Positions 36,177 through 48,271 of a stretch of 64,000 bases of DNA are shown here, one piece after another. The DNA comes from Paraphysomonas bandaiensis (taxonomy: Eukaryota > Chrysophyceae): NCBI GenBank assembly GCA_965644295.1, contig CBFFRP010000294.1, positions 1 to 64,000 of the forward strand, written 5' to 3'. A model generated the notes under the pieces. The model was not told the DNA's origin and did not search any database. It saw nothing but the letters and a program-made list of their open reading frames with translations. The position numbers and the translations under genes are program-made. Position 1 is the first letter of the stretch. Every line of letters begins with the position of its first letter.

Positions 36177-37975
36177 ATGGCTGCTACAATAGAAATGGAG
36201 CTGTGGAATATCTTCACATGCTATACATTACATGGATGTCCAAGAGATCCTAGTCGTATAACTGAAACACAATTTCTTAAATTATGTAAAGATTCAGCTG
36301 TGTTTAATCCTTCTATGGTTGATGTACCATTAACTCAAGCGGATCTTCATCTTATATGGACATCAGAGTTAAAGGCATGCAATAAGGTGCGTATATGTAT
36401 GTATAGATGTATGTATAGATGTATGTAGAGACACTGTATATATATGTATGTATATACACTTGTATAGTTACTGTATAGATATATGTATTAGACAACGATG
36501 GTTATATACGATATGTATAACATATAATGGCTATCTAGTCTGCTGGAAGTTCAGAATCTGGACGACTTGATTACAAGGAGCTGTTATCTTGCTTAATTAG
36601 GGTGGCTGCTAGATGCTATCCAAATTGTAGTGGTTCGGAGGAGTCCATGCAGCAGTTATTAATGGACAATATCCTTCCTATGGCTGCTCGCCGTCGGCCT
36701 GTCTCATTAACAAGCTTTGTGTCCCAACCGATGATTGAAGATCTCTTTGAATACTATCAGGAAGCTCTGCATGAAATATTTCGATACTACGCTAATAATT
36801 CTGATAACATATCACGGAACATGATTAAATCAACGGCTTCTAAATCCAGAACATTCGATGAACAGAAGAGTCTCATTGCTGAGGCTAGAGAAAGAACCCA
36901 AGCGCGCACAGTGACGGCCTCCCAGATGAATTACGAAGAGTTTTTAAGTTTTGCCAGCGATTTTGGTCTGGCAAGCAGGTAAAGAATAGTCGTATTTGTG
37001 TATCATTGTTCTGCATAATCTATTACATAGCATGGCCCTTACTACTCTAGACCTGGGTGATATTTTCTTGACTGTAATATCCACACAGTCCTTTGAGACA
37101 ACTCTGCGCAGTATCTCTTTTCGAGAATTTTGGGAGGTAAATGGATAACATCTGCTTCAAGAGCTAGCTGGATAATTAATCACTTGAATTCTTTTTGTAG
37201 GTTCTTGTGCGCTGCGCTCTGGTGGCCTTTCGAAAAACAAAAGTATGGTTATAGATAATCGTGTAATTGATATGAAATGAAACGGTTGTATAGGACATCC
37301 CCACCGAAGATAAGCTGAAAGGAATGTTTCTTTACATGTGGCGGCACATGCAACAGTCAATGCTCGCCAATAGTAGTGGAGGAGGAAGCAGAACTGCAGC
37401 TGCTGGGGGCTTTACCATATTCCAGGGAGGGTTGCTTAGAGGCTCAAAGGTATGTACCATTCGTGACTTTTCATCTCGCGAATGGGAGTAAAGTAGTTTT
37501 GCAGATATTGAATGAGAGATTTATCATGGCTTGGAACAAAGATGGATTCAGAGATTATCTTGACAGAAATCATGTGAGGCCATAGATGCCTATCACCACG
37601 TTTACTACATCTAACATTCGTTGTATCCCACAGAGCAGATCCGCTGCTGATACCGCTCACAACGATGGCAGCGTGATTGAGAAGGTGGTCGGAATCCCAG
37701 CAAAATCTAAACACGGCACGAAAGATGACAGCAAGCGCAGTGGAGTAACGGCAGAGCGTCCTGCTACTCGTGCCAAAACCCCACCACGCCATATTACTGT
37801 CAATATTCATATAAATGATAACGATGACTTGAATGACGAAAGGATTCAACCGCAACAGTTGCGTAAACTTTTGCAATCTCGGCCTGATCTTGCTCAACTT
37901 CTCTACGAATGTGTTGTGGAGGAGGGTTTGGATCAACTGGAAGACGAAGACGACGACCTTGATGCAAACACATGA
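36177..37975 (+). CDS. Conserved-looking EF-hand-like protein, function unknown
   Basis: Seven exons (36177-36386, 36539-36978, 37031-37136, 37201-37242, 37294-37449, 37505-37573, 37634-37975) give 454 residues. The N-terminal domain begins ELWNIFTCYTLHGCPRDP and has paired helices with LDYKELLSCLI and, later, MNYEEFLSFASDFGL and ISFREFWEVLVRCALVAF. These have the spacing of degenerate EF-hand helices without full calcium loops. A segment DKLKGMFLYMWRHMQQS follows. The C terminus is basic, then acidic (EDEDDDLDANT). I do not recognise a named family. The composition is like tubulin- or axoneme-associated EF-hand proteins. It shares a divergent promoter with the coiled-coil gene. The 69-nt sixth exon is inferred from frame continuity. 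Confidence 0.72.
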
Positions 37976-38448
37976 AAGATCTTTGGTCATGTAATGAAAC
38001 TACTTGAGCATATGTAGAGTTCATTTCATTCTGTTCGTTGTTCTATATACTATACATACGTGTGAAAATGCTCATGTGACTAATTTATTCTAGACAACTT
38101 CCTGGCAATCATTGTAGAAGATAATGGAGAATAGAATATTGCGGCCACACTATAGTTACCTTATGTCCTCTTTATTACTGTAGTTCCCCCTCGAGTAATC
38201 ATATGAATTGATTTCTTATATATGTGTTAGGAAAGGGTTAATAACTAAAACGATATCAAGATTTTGGTTTACAAGTGGTAAGGGTAAATTAATGTGGTAC
38301 AGAGTACAGAGTCTCTATCATTAATAGTTCGAAGAATAAGAAAAAAACGATTATACACTATATTGAAAATCCACATACTTGAGAAAAACCACTTCAGCTA
38401 TCAGCTATATATATAATATATAATATCTATAGGTATACTCTATCATTG
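37976..38448. other. Convergent 3' region
   Basis: AT-rich spacer between the EF-hand-like gene and the repeat-motif gene. No gene seen. Confidence 0.5.
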
Positions 38449-40761
38449 TCAGCGTTGCAAGTGCTCTATAAACATATTAACCCCTCTCCTACTCCACTCC
38501 TGGCAGAATTCAATGCCGTCAATCGGAAAAGGCCAATGCTCCATCTCGAGGTCGTCGGTTTCATGTTTTCTTAGCGGACAAGAAGAAATTCAAAAGTAAG
38601 TATTTAGATATATAGCATATGTGTCATAGAGCATAGGTTGCTGCATGTGAAATGTAGATAAGCAAGAGGTTCTATACTCTATACTAGAATTGTTTACGAC
38701 TCGTAGTACAACAACTGATAAATTGTAATATCAGAGAGATTGCATGACACGTAAATAATTATTATTGTGTGACTAATAATATCATTACTTTCACATTGAG
38801 TGATAGAATGACATGCTTTTTCAAGCTAACAACAGATAGACGTAATTCTTGTAAAATAACCACTCACGATCTGAGAATAGCCTCCATGTATCCATCCAGT
38901 AATTATACCCGACCTAAATAGAAAATTTCGGCTGGTCCGCAATCGCAGCAACTGGGGAGCACGGAGGCGAGTCTTCCTCGGGTTCTCTTTTAGTTTTGAC
39001 TGGTGTGGAGTTCGAAGATGATGGGTGAGACTTTCGCCCCACTCGGCGAACCAAATCCACATATTCTGGCTCTATAGGGTGGCCAAATGCTTCCGTTACA
39101 GGTGCCTCAGTGTCCACCACAGCCGTCTTGGCCATGTATGCAGTAGTGGGTTTAAAGAGTCGACTCTCGACGTTACTATAGACCTTCGAGCGAATAAGTT
39201 TTGGCTTCCCTGTGTCAGGTACGGGTTGCGCAGGTGCATTAGCAGATCGAGGCCACGCGTTGTACGACGACGAAACAGTTGGACGACATAAGCGAGAATC
39301 ACTGCTAATCACCTTCTTAGGAGAGAGCGAAGTACGGGACTTTCCGTTGGGAGACTGCGGAACGTGTTCATTACGAGGGACAATAAAATATGATATGCAT
39401 ATAACAACCCAACATTTGAAAAGGTGTAACAAGATTCAACTTACATTGGGTGAATTCAATTCTTTCTTCTTCCAGGCTGATTCGCTGTATGCTCTTGTCG
39501 GACTATGGAGTTTCGATTCAATATTCTTAAACTTATAGTGGTGACTCTCAGGCACAGCGGGAGGGGGAAGATTGCTGTCCAATACGGACCCGCGGCGGAC
39601 ATTGGTGTTGTATTTCGGTTGCTGAGATGCGGTTGTCGACGCATCAGAAGTAACCGACATGCGAGGAGAGTATTTAGCCTTCTCACATGCAACTGTCGTC
39701 TCGTGCAATCGCGAAGCAATGTCACGATAGAGTGAATCCTTAGGTGGGGACGAGAGGGCTGCAGCCTCAACGTGCAGTGTTTTTTCTGCATCTGACTTCT
39801 TGAAAGTTGTTAAAAATCTGGGCGATCCGGGGCGGGAATCTTCGCCTACCGATTTCTCGCTCCCCATCCACTTGCTACTCTCAGCTGCCAGCGTCGTGCG
39901 ATGAAACCTCGCCTGTACGTGGTCATACGGGCTGCTCTCTCGTCTTGACACAACTGGAAGCTCTTTGTGAATCATCGACAGCTCACCAGGCAACATACTT
40001 GTTGAGAATCTGCGGTTGACAGGCGAAGTCTTTTCCGAACCCTCGTCAGGATTTGCCGGCTTAACCCATTTCCCATGAATAGCAGCAGCGGTAGGATTCA
40101 GTAGACGAGACTGCACAGAGTCCTTGTACGGATCATGCCATCGAGAGCGGTCTTCAGTAGCATTAGAGAAGTCAAGAGTACTCACACTACTGCGTCGAAC
40201 AGCTGTTGAAAAGACAGGCCCCGACTTCCGCCTCTCTACTTCATCAGCACTCCTGCAACTCAACCATCTGCCATTGGTCGTAGCTGCTGTGGGCGTGTGT
40301 AACTTAGACTGAACATCCTTATATTGGTGATTACCAATATACCCCTCTACATCATCATAGCTTCCTCCAATACCAGGCCATAACTTATTGCGAGGAAGTG
40401 TTCGAGGAGATGAGCTTCGTGATGTTCGAGGTGAACCACCAATAGAATTACGTGGTGATCCAGCTCTTGAACTACGAGGTGATAAACTACGAGGTGATAT
40501 TGTTCCCGTCCATTTACCATTCATTGTAGCAACAGTAGGTTGATGTAATCTTGATGGTACATCTTTATATGATCCACGTCGATTATGATTTCTTTCTACT
40601 GTATTTTCAGTATTATGATTTGTATTATTCATATGAGGATGATTAATCTCATAATTATTTGAATGATCCTCATTAATTCCATTTAATGATGGGATTTGAT
40701 GAATTCTATCAAGTTCACTGTCTAAACTCTCACCACTTATAAGTACAGGCCCTGTATTCAT
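38449..40761 (-). CDS. Eight-fold SRLxxPT repeat protein (candidate microtubule-associated)
   Basis: Exon 1 is 40761-39445 and exon 2 begins at 39354. Two endings are possible. Without further splicing, exon 2 stops at 38914 (585 residues). With a 39-nt intron (38914-38952) and two more exons (38913-38864, 38569-38449) the protein is 629 residues and ends in an acidic, Trp-containing tail (DLEMEHWPFPIDGIEFCQEW) that looks genuinely coding. Eight copies of Y-K-D-[VI]-x-S-[RK]-L-x-x-P-T-x-A-x-x-x-x-W occur, the first four ending in Trp (for example DVQSKLHTPTAATTNGRW). The spacers are Ser/Pro/Arg-rich and disordered. Regular short basic repeats in a disordered chain resemble SAXO/MAP6-type microtubule stabilisers, but I see no exact family match. 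The function is inferred. Confidence 0.75.
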
Positions 40762-41378
40762 ATCTTTATCTTAACTACACTGTATTCATAATGATATAAT
40801 TGAGATAAGAAATCTTATATAATAATATCTATTAGAATTATCTCTTATTGATGTGATTGCATTGTATATATATATATATATATATGTATGGAATGATCTA
40901 TCGTACGATGATAGTTGCAGTAATCCTCATATACTATCCATTCATATGATATTATACTGTACTTCCAGGATGTTGAGGTATGAAGTGGAGGGAGATGGGA
41001 TGATATCTAAAAAAACATGTACGATACAGATACAACTGAGTGTCAAGATCATCTGGATGGAGGAGGTATGATTGGTCCTCAACTTGGAAACAGGTATCTT
41101 GTAGAGATCCAATTTATTTCAGTTTTTTATGTCCAACAGCTTCACTATGTATATACGACGTAGTTCTGTACAGAGGATGAGATGCACTGAAAATGGACGT
41201 TAGTTATGTCAATGTATGCATATATATATTAAGGTAAGAAGAAGTAACTCCTGTGATTGGACTCATTATTCATTCACTCATTTGTCTTTCACTGCAATAT
41301 TGTAGCATATAGATATACATCTCTGTATATATACATACTGTCATCATTGTCTGTCTCCTCTAACCGTTAGATAGTAGT
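40762..41378. other. Divergent promoter region
   Basis: This lies between the repeat-motif gene and the J-protein gene. It contains a (TA)n run at 40865-40884 and an inverted CCAAT (ATTGG) at 41256-41260, about 120 bp before the J-protein start, in a context like that upstream of the Myb gene. Confidence 0.45.
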
Positions 41379-42233
41379 ATGACCTCAATCTCATATACTC
41401 TGAAAGGAATCATATTATTACTATACTGTTTACAAATATATACATCACTTGAATATTATTCAAATAATCATTCTGATCCCACTTCAACTTATAAAGAAGA
41501 TAATTATGAGAATATTTCTGTACGGAAATCAAATGCATTAATTCATGATTCCAACAAAATCAAAAGTGGTAAAAAAGCAGCCTTATCGGCACTTCGTGCT
41601 GTTTCTTCTGAAAATTGTGATTGGCGAACGAATCCTATTGCGCTTATGAAAGGAGAAGTGTGTGGTAGATACTATAAGATTCTTGGTATTGGCAATCGTC
41701 ACGAGGCAGATATTGGTGATATAAAAAGAAGCTATAGATTAAAGAGCAAATCTCTTCATCCCGATAAGAACCCAAGTGGGGAATTAGCCCAGGAAGCATT
41801 TACATATTTAAGAGAAGGATATGAATGTCTCACTGATGAAAATTGTAAGCGCCACTATGACTACAGCCTTACAATCATGGAACAGGATAACTTACGAAGA
41901 CGTAAAGAGCGTCTCGCCGTGGCCACCAAATGTGCTCGTGATATAGTGGAGAAGACACACTACTACACTACATTTGCAGCCTCGATGATTGACCAAGGTA
42001 TTAGGAATATATTCTGTGTGCTAAATAACTGATTGTGCTCCTATTCCGCAGCTGCTGGTTCTGTATGGGATAGACTTGGCACGATTCGTGTATTCGACGT
42101 CCAGCTTGGCCGAGTAGCGGGATTAGTATACGCCGCCCTTTACCGCAAAGGAGCTCTCATTGCAGTTGCGCTGGCTAAGCTAGTGTTACTGTTCAACCAA
42201 GCTGTAATGCAAAGTGTTGATCGCGTAGAGTAA
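41379..42233 (+). CDS. ER-type J-domain (DnaJ/Hsp40) protein
   Basis: Two exons (41379-41997, 42052-42233; intron 54 nt) give 266 residues. Residues 1-24 are a hydrophobic signal sequence (IILLLYCLQIYTSL). The J domain at about residues 98-165 starts YYKILGIGNRHEADI and has the HPD tripeptide in KSLHPDKNP plus the helix-IV-like RHYDYSL, so it should stimulate Hsp70 ATPase. After it comes a basic stretch (LRRRKERLAVATKCARD) and a C-terminal hydrophobic region (VAGLVYAALYRKGALIAVAL) that may be a membrane segment. A signal peptide plus a J domain plus a C-terminal membrane segment suggests an ER co-chaperone for BiP. There is no Gly/Phe or zinc-finger region, so it is a class C J protein. Confidence 0.88.
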
Positions 42234-43628
42234 TAGGCCACAAAGAATGGAAAGGAATTACTCCGTGGAGTAGACTTTCAAATATTTTATAGATAGTAGT
42301 AGTATTTATTATAGGTCAGTGTCTTTTATCGTCATTTTTATCAGTCAAATGATGTCGTATATAATAACTGAGACAAATATAAATATATTCGAAAAAGTTG
42401 AAGAGTAGTGAACTTTCTATGTTTCGGCATTTCACAGGCCAAAATATATTAGAGTGATTTTTTTATAAACTGTGGTATCAAAACTGTACTTAGTAACACT
42501 TACTTCTATTCACACTTAGTAACAACTTAGTAACACTTACTTCTATTCGCACTTAGTAACAACTTAGTAACACTTACTTCTATTCACACTTAGTAACAAC
42601 TTAGTAACACTTACTTCTATTCACACTTAGTAAAAACTTAGTAACACTTACTTCTACATTAGTATACTTATGATAAACAGGTGTTGCTGAGAACAGATTT
42701 CACCAGGTGTTACATTGCTATGTTATATATATTCTAACGCAAGAACAATGCAAACACGACAGACGTAGTACTTCTATGTATTATTTCTGCTTACAGTATA
42801 CTAGGCAAAAGAATAATTGCCAACATTAAATATAAAATCAGGACTAAATTATTGTTAGATATTGATGGAGTTTTGAAACCCGCTGAACAATACTATCGCC
42901 ATTCAATATATTGTTGCCATGCCCTGGTCACAGTCGATTGGGTCTAGTAGGTGTGCATAGATTTACCACAAAGTTTTAAAATATTGGATTTACCAACATG
43001 GGTAAATTTGATTAATATCAACCACTCCCGATGGCTATAACACAACCCGTGATTGATAGCATTAGAAACATGAAAAGGTTTACTTTTTATATAAGTTACT
43101 GTACTTAATTTGTAATGTGTAAATGACGTTCAGCGGAGTTTTCAGTTGTGTAGATTATAATTTTGAAACTGTCATACTTCAACATACACTTCAACCGTAG
43201 CATTACTATACCATGTAAGCTGCTCAGTATATCGCTTTGAGTCTGTGCTGCGCTGCAGTTGTCATGACAGCATCATCAGGTTCACAACTCAATTTGTGGT
43301 TTCTTCCAGGCACATTTTGTCCACATGCTGCTGTCATCTACATGTACATCACTGCAGCCAATATCTAGATATCTTATACATATATATGTATGTATCCTCT
43401 AGATATCTCGATATCTAGATATTCAGGGCTGTATATTGAGGTTTCTAGACTATTATTGGGAAAAACAGAACGTAAATTTGTACTTCATGTCGTTTCCATG
43501 TATACGTTATGTATACCGCGGTATACCCTACACTGCAGTTGAACACATACACAGTTATATAAGCTACAGTTTCATTTAAGGACTTCGTGTGGTGCATATA
43601 TATATTCATATAATCCAAGTGTGAAGCC
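42234..43628. other. Intergenic region with a minisatellite
   Basis: This is 1.4 kb between the J-protein and MORN genes. Apart from the 37-bp minisatellite at 42488-42655 and a GATATCTAGATATC-like palindromic patch near 43360-43420, I recognise nothing. Confidence 0.55.
42488..42655. repeat. 37-bp minisatellite, about 4.5 copies
   Basis: The unit reads ACTTAGTAACACTTACTTCT followed by ATTCACACTTAGTAACA. It is nearly perfect, with a G for A in the second copy and an extra A variant near the end. It has a nested structure: ACTTAGTAACA occurs twice per unit. Confidence 0.93.
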
Positions 43629-44400
43629 ATGATAGGTGGAGAATATGATGGTGAACTCAAAGATGGAGTTCGTGAAGGTCATGGTAAATTAACTTGGTCA
43701 AATGGTGATTACTATGAGGGAGAATTCAAGAATGGTTTGCGTCATGGAATGGGAGTGTTTTGTGAGCCGAATGGACGAAGATATGAAGGAAAATGGGCAC
43801 TAAGTATGAGAGAAGGAGAAGGAAGAGAGACTTGGCAAAATGGAGATGAATATAGAGGTAGTTTATGGAAGTTAAGGTGATCTTACTGATTATCTATTGC
43901 AGGCAACTACTCCAGAGATAAATTCGAAGGTCATGGTGAGCTAACTACTAAAAGCACAGTGTATAAAGGGCAATTTCATGACAACTTTAAAAGTGGACTT
44001 GGGACAATGACGTTTAAACATGGATGTAGATATGAAGGCCTATGGTCGAAGGGAAGGTTTCATGGTAAAGGGGTATATTTCTGGGCTGACGGGAGGAGAT
44101 ATGACGGGCAGTGGGAAGATGGCATGAGAACTGGTAGATATTTATTTGTTTTATATTGTTGTGCGGTGTATATATACATAGAATTGATCTTGACATGTGC
44201 CATGTATAGGCCCAGGTATAATGTATTTTCCGAATGGTGAAAGATATGATGGCACATGGTTGCGAAATAAAATGCATGGACCAGGATGGTGGAGATTTAC
44301 TAATGGTAAAGTTCGTTCTGGTGAGTGGCGGAATGATGAGCATGTCCGTTGGACGGGACCAGAGCAATTTGAGACACAGATGATGAAGCGAAAAAAATAG
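43629..44400 (+). CDS. MORN-repeat protein (RSPH1/MORN3-like)
   Basis: Three exons (43629-43857, 43903-44133, 44210-44400) give 216 residues made almost entirely of MORN repeats. About eight are visible, for example YYEGEFKNGLRHGMGVF, RRYEGKWALSMREGEG, YKGQFHDNFKSGLGTM, RRYDGQWEDGMRTGPG and RYDGTWLRNKMHGPGWW. MORN repeats form extended beta sheets that bind lipids or serve as structural spacers. Short MORN-only proteins such as RSPH1 and MORN3 belong to the axoneme or radial spoke. The tail KRKK is basic. The introns fall inside repeats at phase 1, consistent with repeat duplication. The flagellar assignment is an inference. Confidence 0.92.
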
Positions 44401-46294
44401 TAGATTTGTTTATCGTTATAGTAGATCCTGTGGTAAAAGTGTTTGTCGTTTAATGTGTATAGTTTTATTAATGGATATTTGGCTCATGGCGTCATGAATA
44501 CATTCCGAATATGATTTCTTCGCGCTAGTATATGGAAGAAAGGCAATAGCTACATAGCGCAGACAGGATAGCCCAGACTGAGCAAAATTCAAGTGGTAGT
44601 ACTGCACGCTAGAAACTTCACGATGCCCAATGAAAATTTCAATAAATATCTTATCAAATTTGTGTGCTCTAAAATAGAATAGCATATTTCATTTTGGTGA
44701 AGCTCAAACACTCAGTATGAAATACTAGTTTCTGGTTTCTGCATTGTATACTGTGACCACATATCAGCAACAACATCAGTACATATAATTGCAACTTGTA
44801 TACTGTCAGTAGAAGAAGCCACACCGAACATATTGCATGAATGAAGGAATACAATTGTATGGAACGTGCTGCTGTATAATAAACATTGTACAAGTAGGCT
44901 CTACCAAGGCTAGGAAAGAAAAAGACTTTTATCTGACTTACTAACAGGCAACAAATGCCATAATAAGTCGTCTACAAATGGTACATTGCTCTCAGAGCCT
45001 AAAGTTATTATTTATATTTGGTCAGAGCTTGTTAGAGCACTGTACTAAAGCCAGAAACTTAAATGCCGTTGAAATCTACCGTAATATCTATAGTATATCA
45101 CTTATCTACATGTTATCGTAGAACGGATATAATACAGCAATCATTTTATGTTTATACTAGATAGGTGTCAACCAAGTTCTGATACTACTTGTTCAATAAA
45201 ATAGTGGACTTTACATGATTGCAAAGGTAGCACCAGACATCCCTGCTCATATTACCACTTCTCGTCCACAAATATATATGTCCCACCAAATTTTCGTTGT
45301 ATTAATTATGATAGCCGGTCTATTGAAGCTGCTATGAATCTTGCATGGTTTGGAACTCTAAAATGCATAAGCAGAGTATACTCAGGATACACACTGGCAG
45401 ATAGCTAATAATTTTGTTGACTCCTCATGTATGTAAGTAAATCTGCGTTAGATAGTCTTTATGTAGTGTTTGTCATTGCTCGAAATCATTGACTTCTAGC
45501 TGTGTATAATGTTCATACTGCTTCTATCCACTACAAACACCCATAAGATGACATCACTACTACTTGCAGCTACGAAACAGTTTAGATGCTTTCAAAGGAA
45601 GATTATGGTATATTCTTGCATTAGAAAGTGATTCTTCCTGCTTGACAGGCGTTGATTCTCCCATATATATATAATTCTCACCCTGTCCACTTGCTTACTG
45701 ATATCTACGCTGTATCCAACTTTTATAGCTATAAGGAGGTTTTGGTGAAGAACAAATTATTAAAATATTCCAAATTCCCAAAATTCAATCACAAAATCGT
45801 GAAATTCCCAACATGAAAATGGAAAAAGTAGGTTTATTTTCGGAAAGGATGGGAAATATTCTCCAAACATTGTTGATGGTGGTACTGTATACTGTACAGT
45901 ACGTACAGCAACAGTGTTGTACGGTGTCCAACAGTATGTCCAGATGTATGAAGGTGTTTCTACATCTGTAGAGCTGCTGTATGTACTGTATGTAACTACT
46001 ACATACGTGTGTGAGAGGTAGCGAGCGGCTATATATATAACAGAACACTGAGTGTGTTAAGTCATCCTCCATATATCCCTATATACACATCCTACTACCA
46101 TAAATCATATGGAATAACCTCTCAATACTTCACATATTATACAACTATATATATCATTATCATCTAATCGAATTACCATTATTCATATATAATAAACACA
46201 CTCTCCCCTTATTCCCTTCTTCACTCCTAGTCCACACAGTTCCTATATATAGATACATATATATAACATGCAATCATATTATATCCTATAAATT
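44401..46294. other. 1.9-kb intergenic region, no gene seen
   Basis: I found no family motif on either strand. A minus-strand frame at 45785-46072 is cysteine/tyrosine-rich and not convincing. Around 45,880-45,915 there is a cluster of GTACTGTATAC/CTGTACAGTACGTAC palindromes. The last 250 bp before the receptor gene are TA-rich. Confidence 0.5.
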
Positions 46295-47659
46295 ATGTCA
46301 CTTCAAAATCCAACAAGTGTTTTTATATCTAGTTATGTGGGTTCCTGTATAGGGGGACTTGCTGGTGCTGTTGTATTAGCGAGTTATGTCCGATATCCTC
46401 ATTGGCGACGAACAGTATCTCGACAATTAATTGTAATACAAACTGTATGTGCGTGTTTGGACAGCTTGGGTGTTGTTGCTTTACCAGCACATGAAACATG
46501 GTCATGTCAGTTACAGGCTTTCGCGATTCAGTTTTTCGGCTGCTCCGGACTGTTATGGGCAGTCGTTATAAGTTTTGTCTTACTAAAATTAAGTGGCACA
46601 GCAAAGTCGATTTCTCAATACAAACCAGAACATCATTTTGGAAAATTTCATTTATTTGTGTGGTCTATATCTATTACCGCTGGATTCTCACCGTTCATAA
46701 CTGGTATTTTGTTCATCCGTCGCAGCTTTGATCTATTCATTGTGTTGCGTTTGCTTATGTGTTCAGGGGACTATGATAGGGTCAATGAAGGCTGGTGTTG
46801 GATATCTGATGCAAAGACATCGGGGAGCGTGGAGAGGATAGCACTGTACTATGGTCTGGCGTGGGTGATGTTTATATATATTCTACTCTCCTACTTGGTC
46901 GTGCGATACCGAGTAAGTATATATATGACTTGTTCTGCCTCAACTAATCAATGACAGATGTTGAAAATGACGAAGAGTGTTTCTGACATCCAGTCATCTC
47001 CGACTACCAAAGTTTGCGTATCTTCTGTAGAGACCAGTGGTAGTGAGAGGGCGTCAACGGACAAAGATCCATTTCCAATTCCATCTGAAGCATTTTCCCA
47101 ACAAACAACTAGACGAGAAACCCTTCGGAATATGGCCAATAAGCTCCTGTACTACCCAATAGTGTATATGGTAAGGTGTTGTACGACAATAATGTATTAT
47201 TGTATGACGAAGTATTATTATATTCTTATCATCACGACTGAGCTTCTTATTTTAGTTCTCGTTTCTGTTCATGACCATTGCTCGTGTGTGGCATTTTGCT
47301 CTACTGACACTTCTCCTCCAAATGAATTAATTGCTGTGGGGATTCTTTTATTGCGCATGCAGGTAATTTGCTCTCGAACTCTTTATTATGGATATCCTGG
47401 AATCTGTACTTTGTGAAATATAATGTGCTTATCCTTATTGTAGGGATTCTACAATCTACTACTATTGATGCAACAACGTAGCGTGCGAAATGACTGGTAT
47501 AAAGACATCAGGGCTTTATGTTTTTACACGAAGCACTGCTTTTGTATTCGTGTGAAAGTAGAGGTTTCTGCTTTGCCTAAGTGTAATCGACAGTTGGAAG
47601 AAGGAAAACCTGATGCGCCTGCCTCGAATAATTCCAATGCTATTGATGAGGAGATATAG
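46295..47659 (+). CDS. Class E (cAMP-receptor-like) seven-helix receptor
   Basis: The first exon encodes transmembrane helices 1-5 with family landmarks: RQLIVIQTVCACLDSLG (TM2), WSCQLQAFAIQFF (TM3), ITGILF, then GWCWIS in the second extracellular loop, and ALYYGLAWVMFIYILLSY (TM5). A 48-nt in-frame GT-AG segment at 46719-46766 just before DYDRVNEGWCWIS is probably an intron. Further exons are 46958-47170, about 47256-47362 and 47444-47659. TM6 reads YPIVYMFSFLFMTIARVWHF only after the 47171-47255 intron is removed, but TM7 (ELIAVGILLL, GFYNLLLLMQQRS) is in another frame. One base is unaccounted for near 47300-47330. Dictyostelium cAR-type receptors couple to G proteins. The ligand here is unknown. 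Confidence 0.78.
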
Positions 47660-48271
47660 TGCTGTAAGCTGTATTTTTAGAAATCGCTTTAGCGGAGTAC
47701 AGTACAGTGTCATCCTAAACGTAGCACTGAAGTGCGAATTTTTAGGGTTTGACACCAACCGACCCGTATTTATGATATTAATTGTATTGCAAGGGATGAT
47801 TGAGTTCTGTGCCATTAGTTTTGTGCTATGTCCAATTTATAATATGTTTGTTATCCTTTGATATTAGATATGTAGACATCAAGGTGTCAATAATACACCA
47901 TAACTGTTTTATATATATTAATAACTGTGTATAACTAATTATCGTCCAAGTCCAATTAAGTATATAGACCCTTTATAACTAATTATCATCTTAAATTGTT
48001 CCCTTCGTAATAGTCATATAGTCATGGAAAGTTGGTATCTAAGAAGCACTTCGTCATATTATCGGTAATAGTATTCATTTTGAATTGATTGGGCATCATA
48101 ATCATGACGAGTAGCGAATGTTTTCCCAGCGTATACGTGTATACCATATACCTTATAGAAGTATTTGTAGTTTTACATTACAACATACAATAGATATATA
48201 TATTGTCAACAATAAGTACTGTTCAAATATCTAAGGCTACTACACTCGTATATAGCTATGTTTTTATACAT
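47660..48271. other. Intergenic, no gene seen
   Basis: AT-rich sequence downstream of the receptor gene. No motif or clear repeat is recognised. Confidence 0.5.

Noticed and set aside
45785-46072. 95-codon minus-strand frame
   Set aside because: It has no family motif, a palindromic AT-rich context and unusual Cys/Tyr composition.
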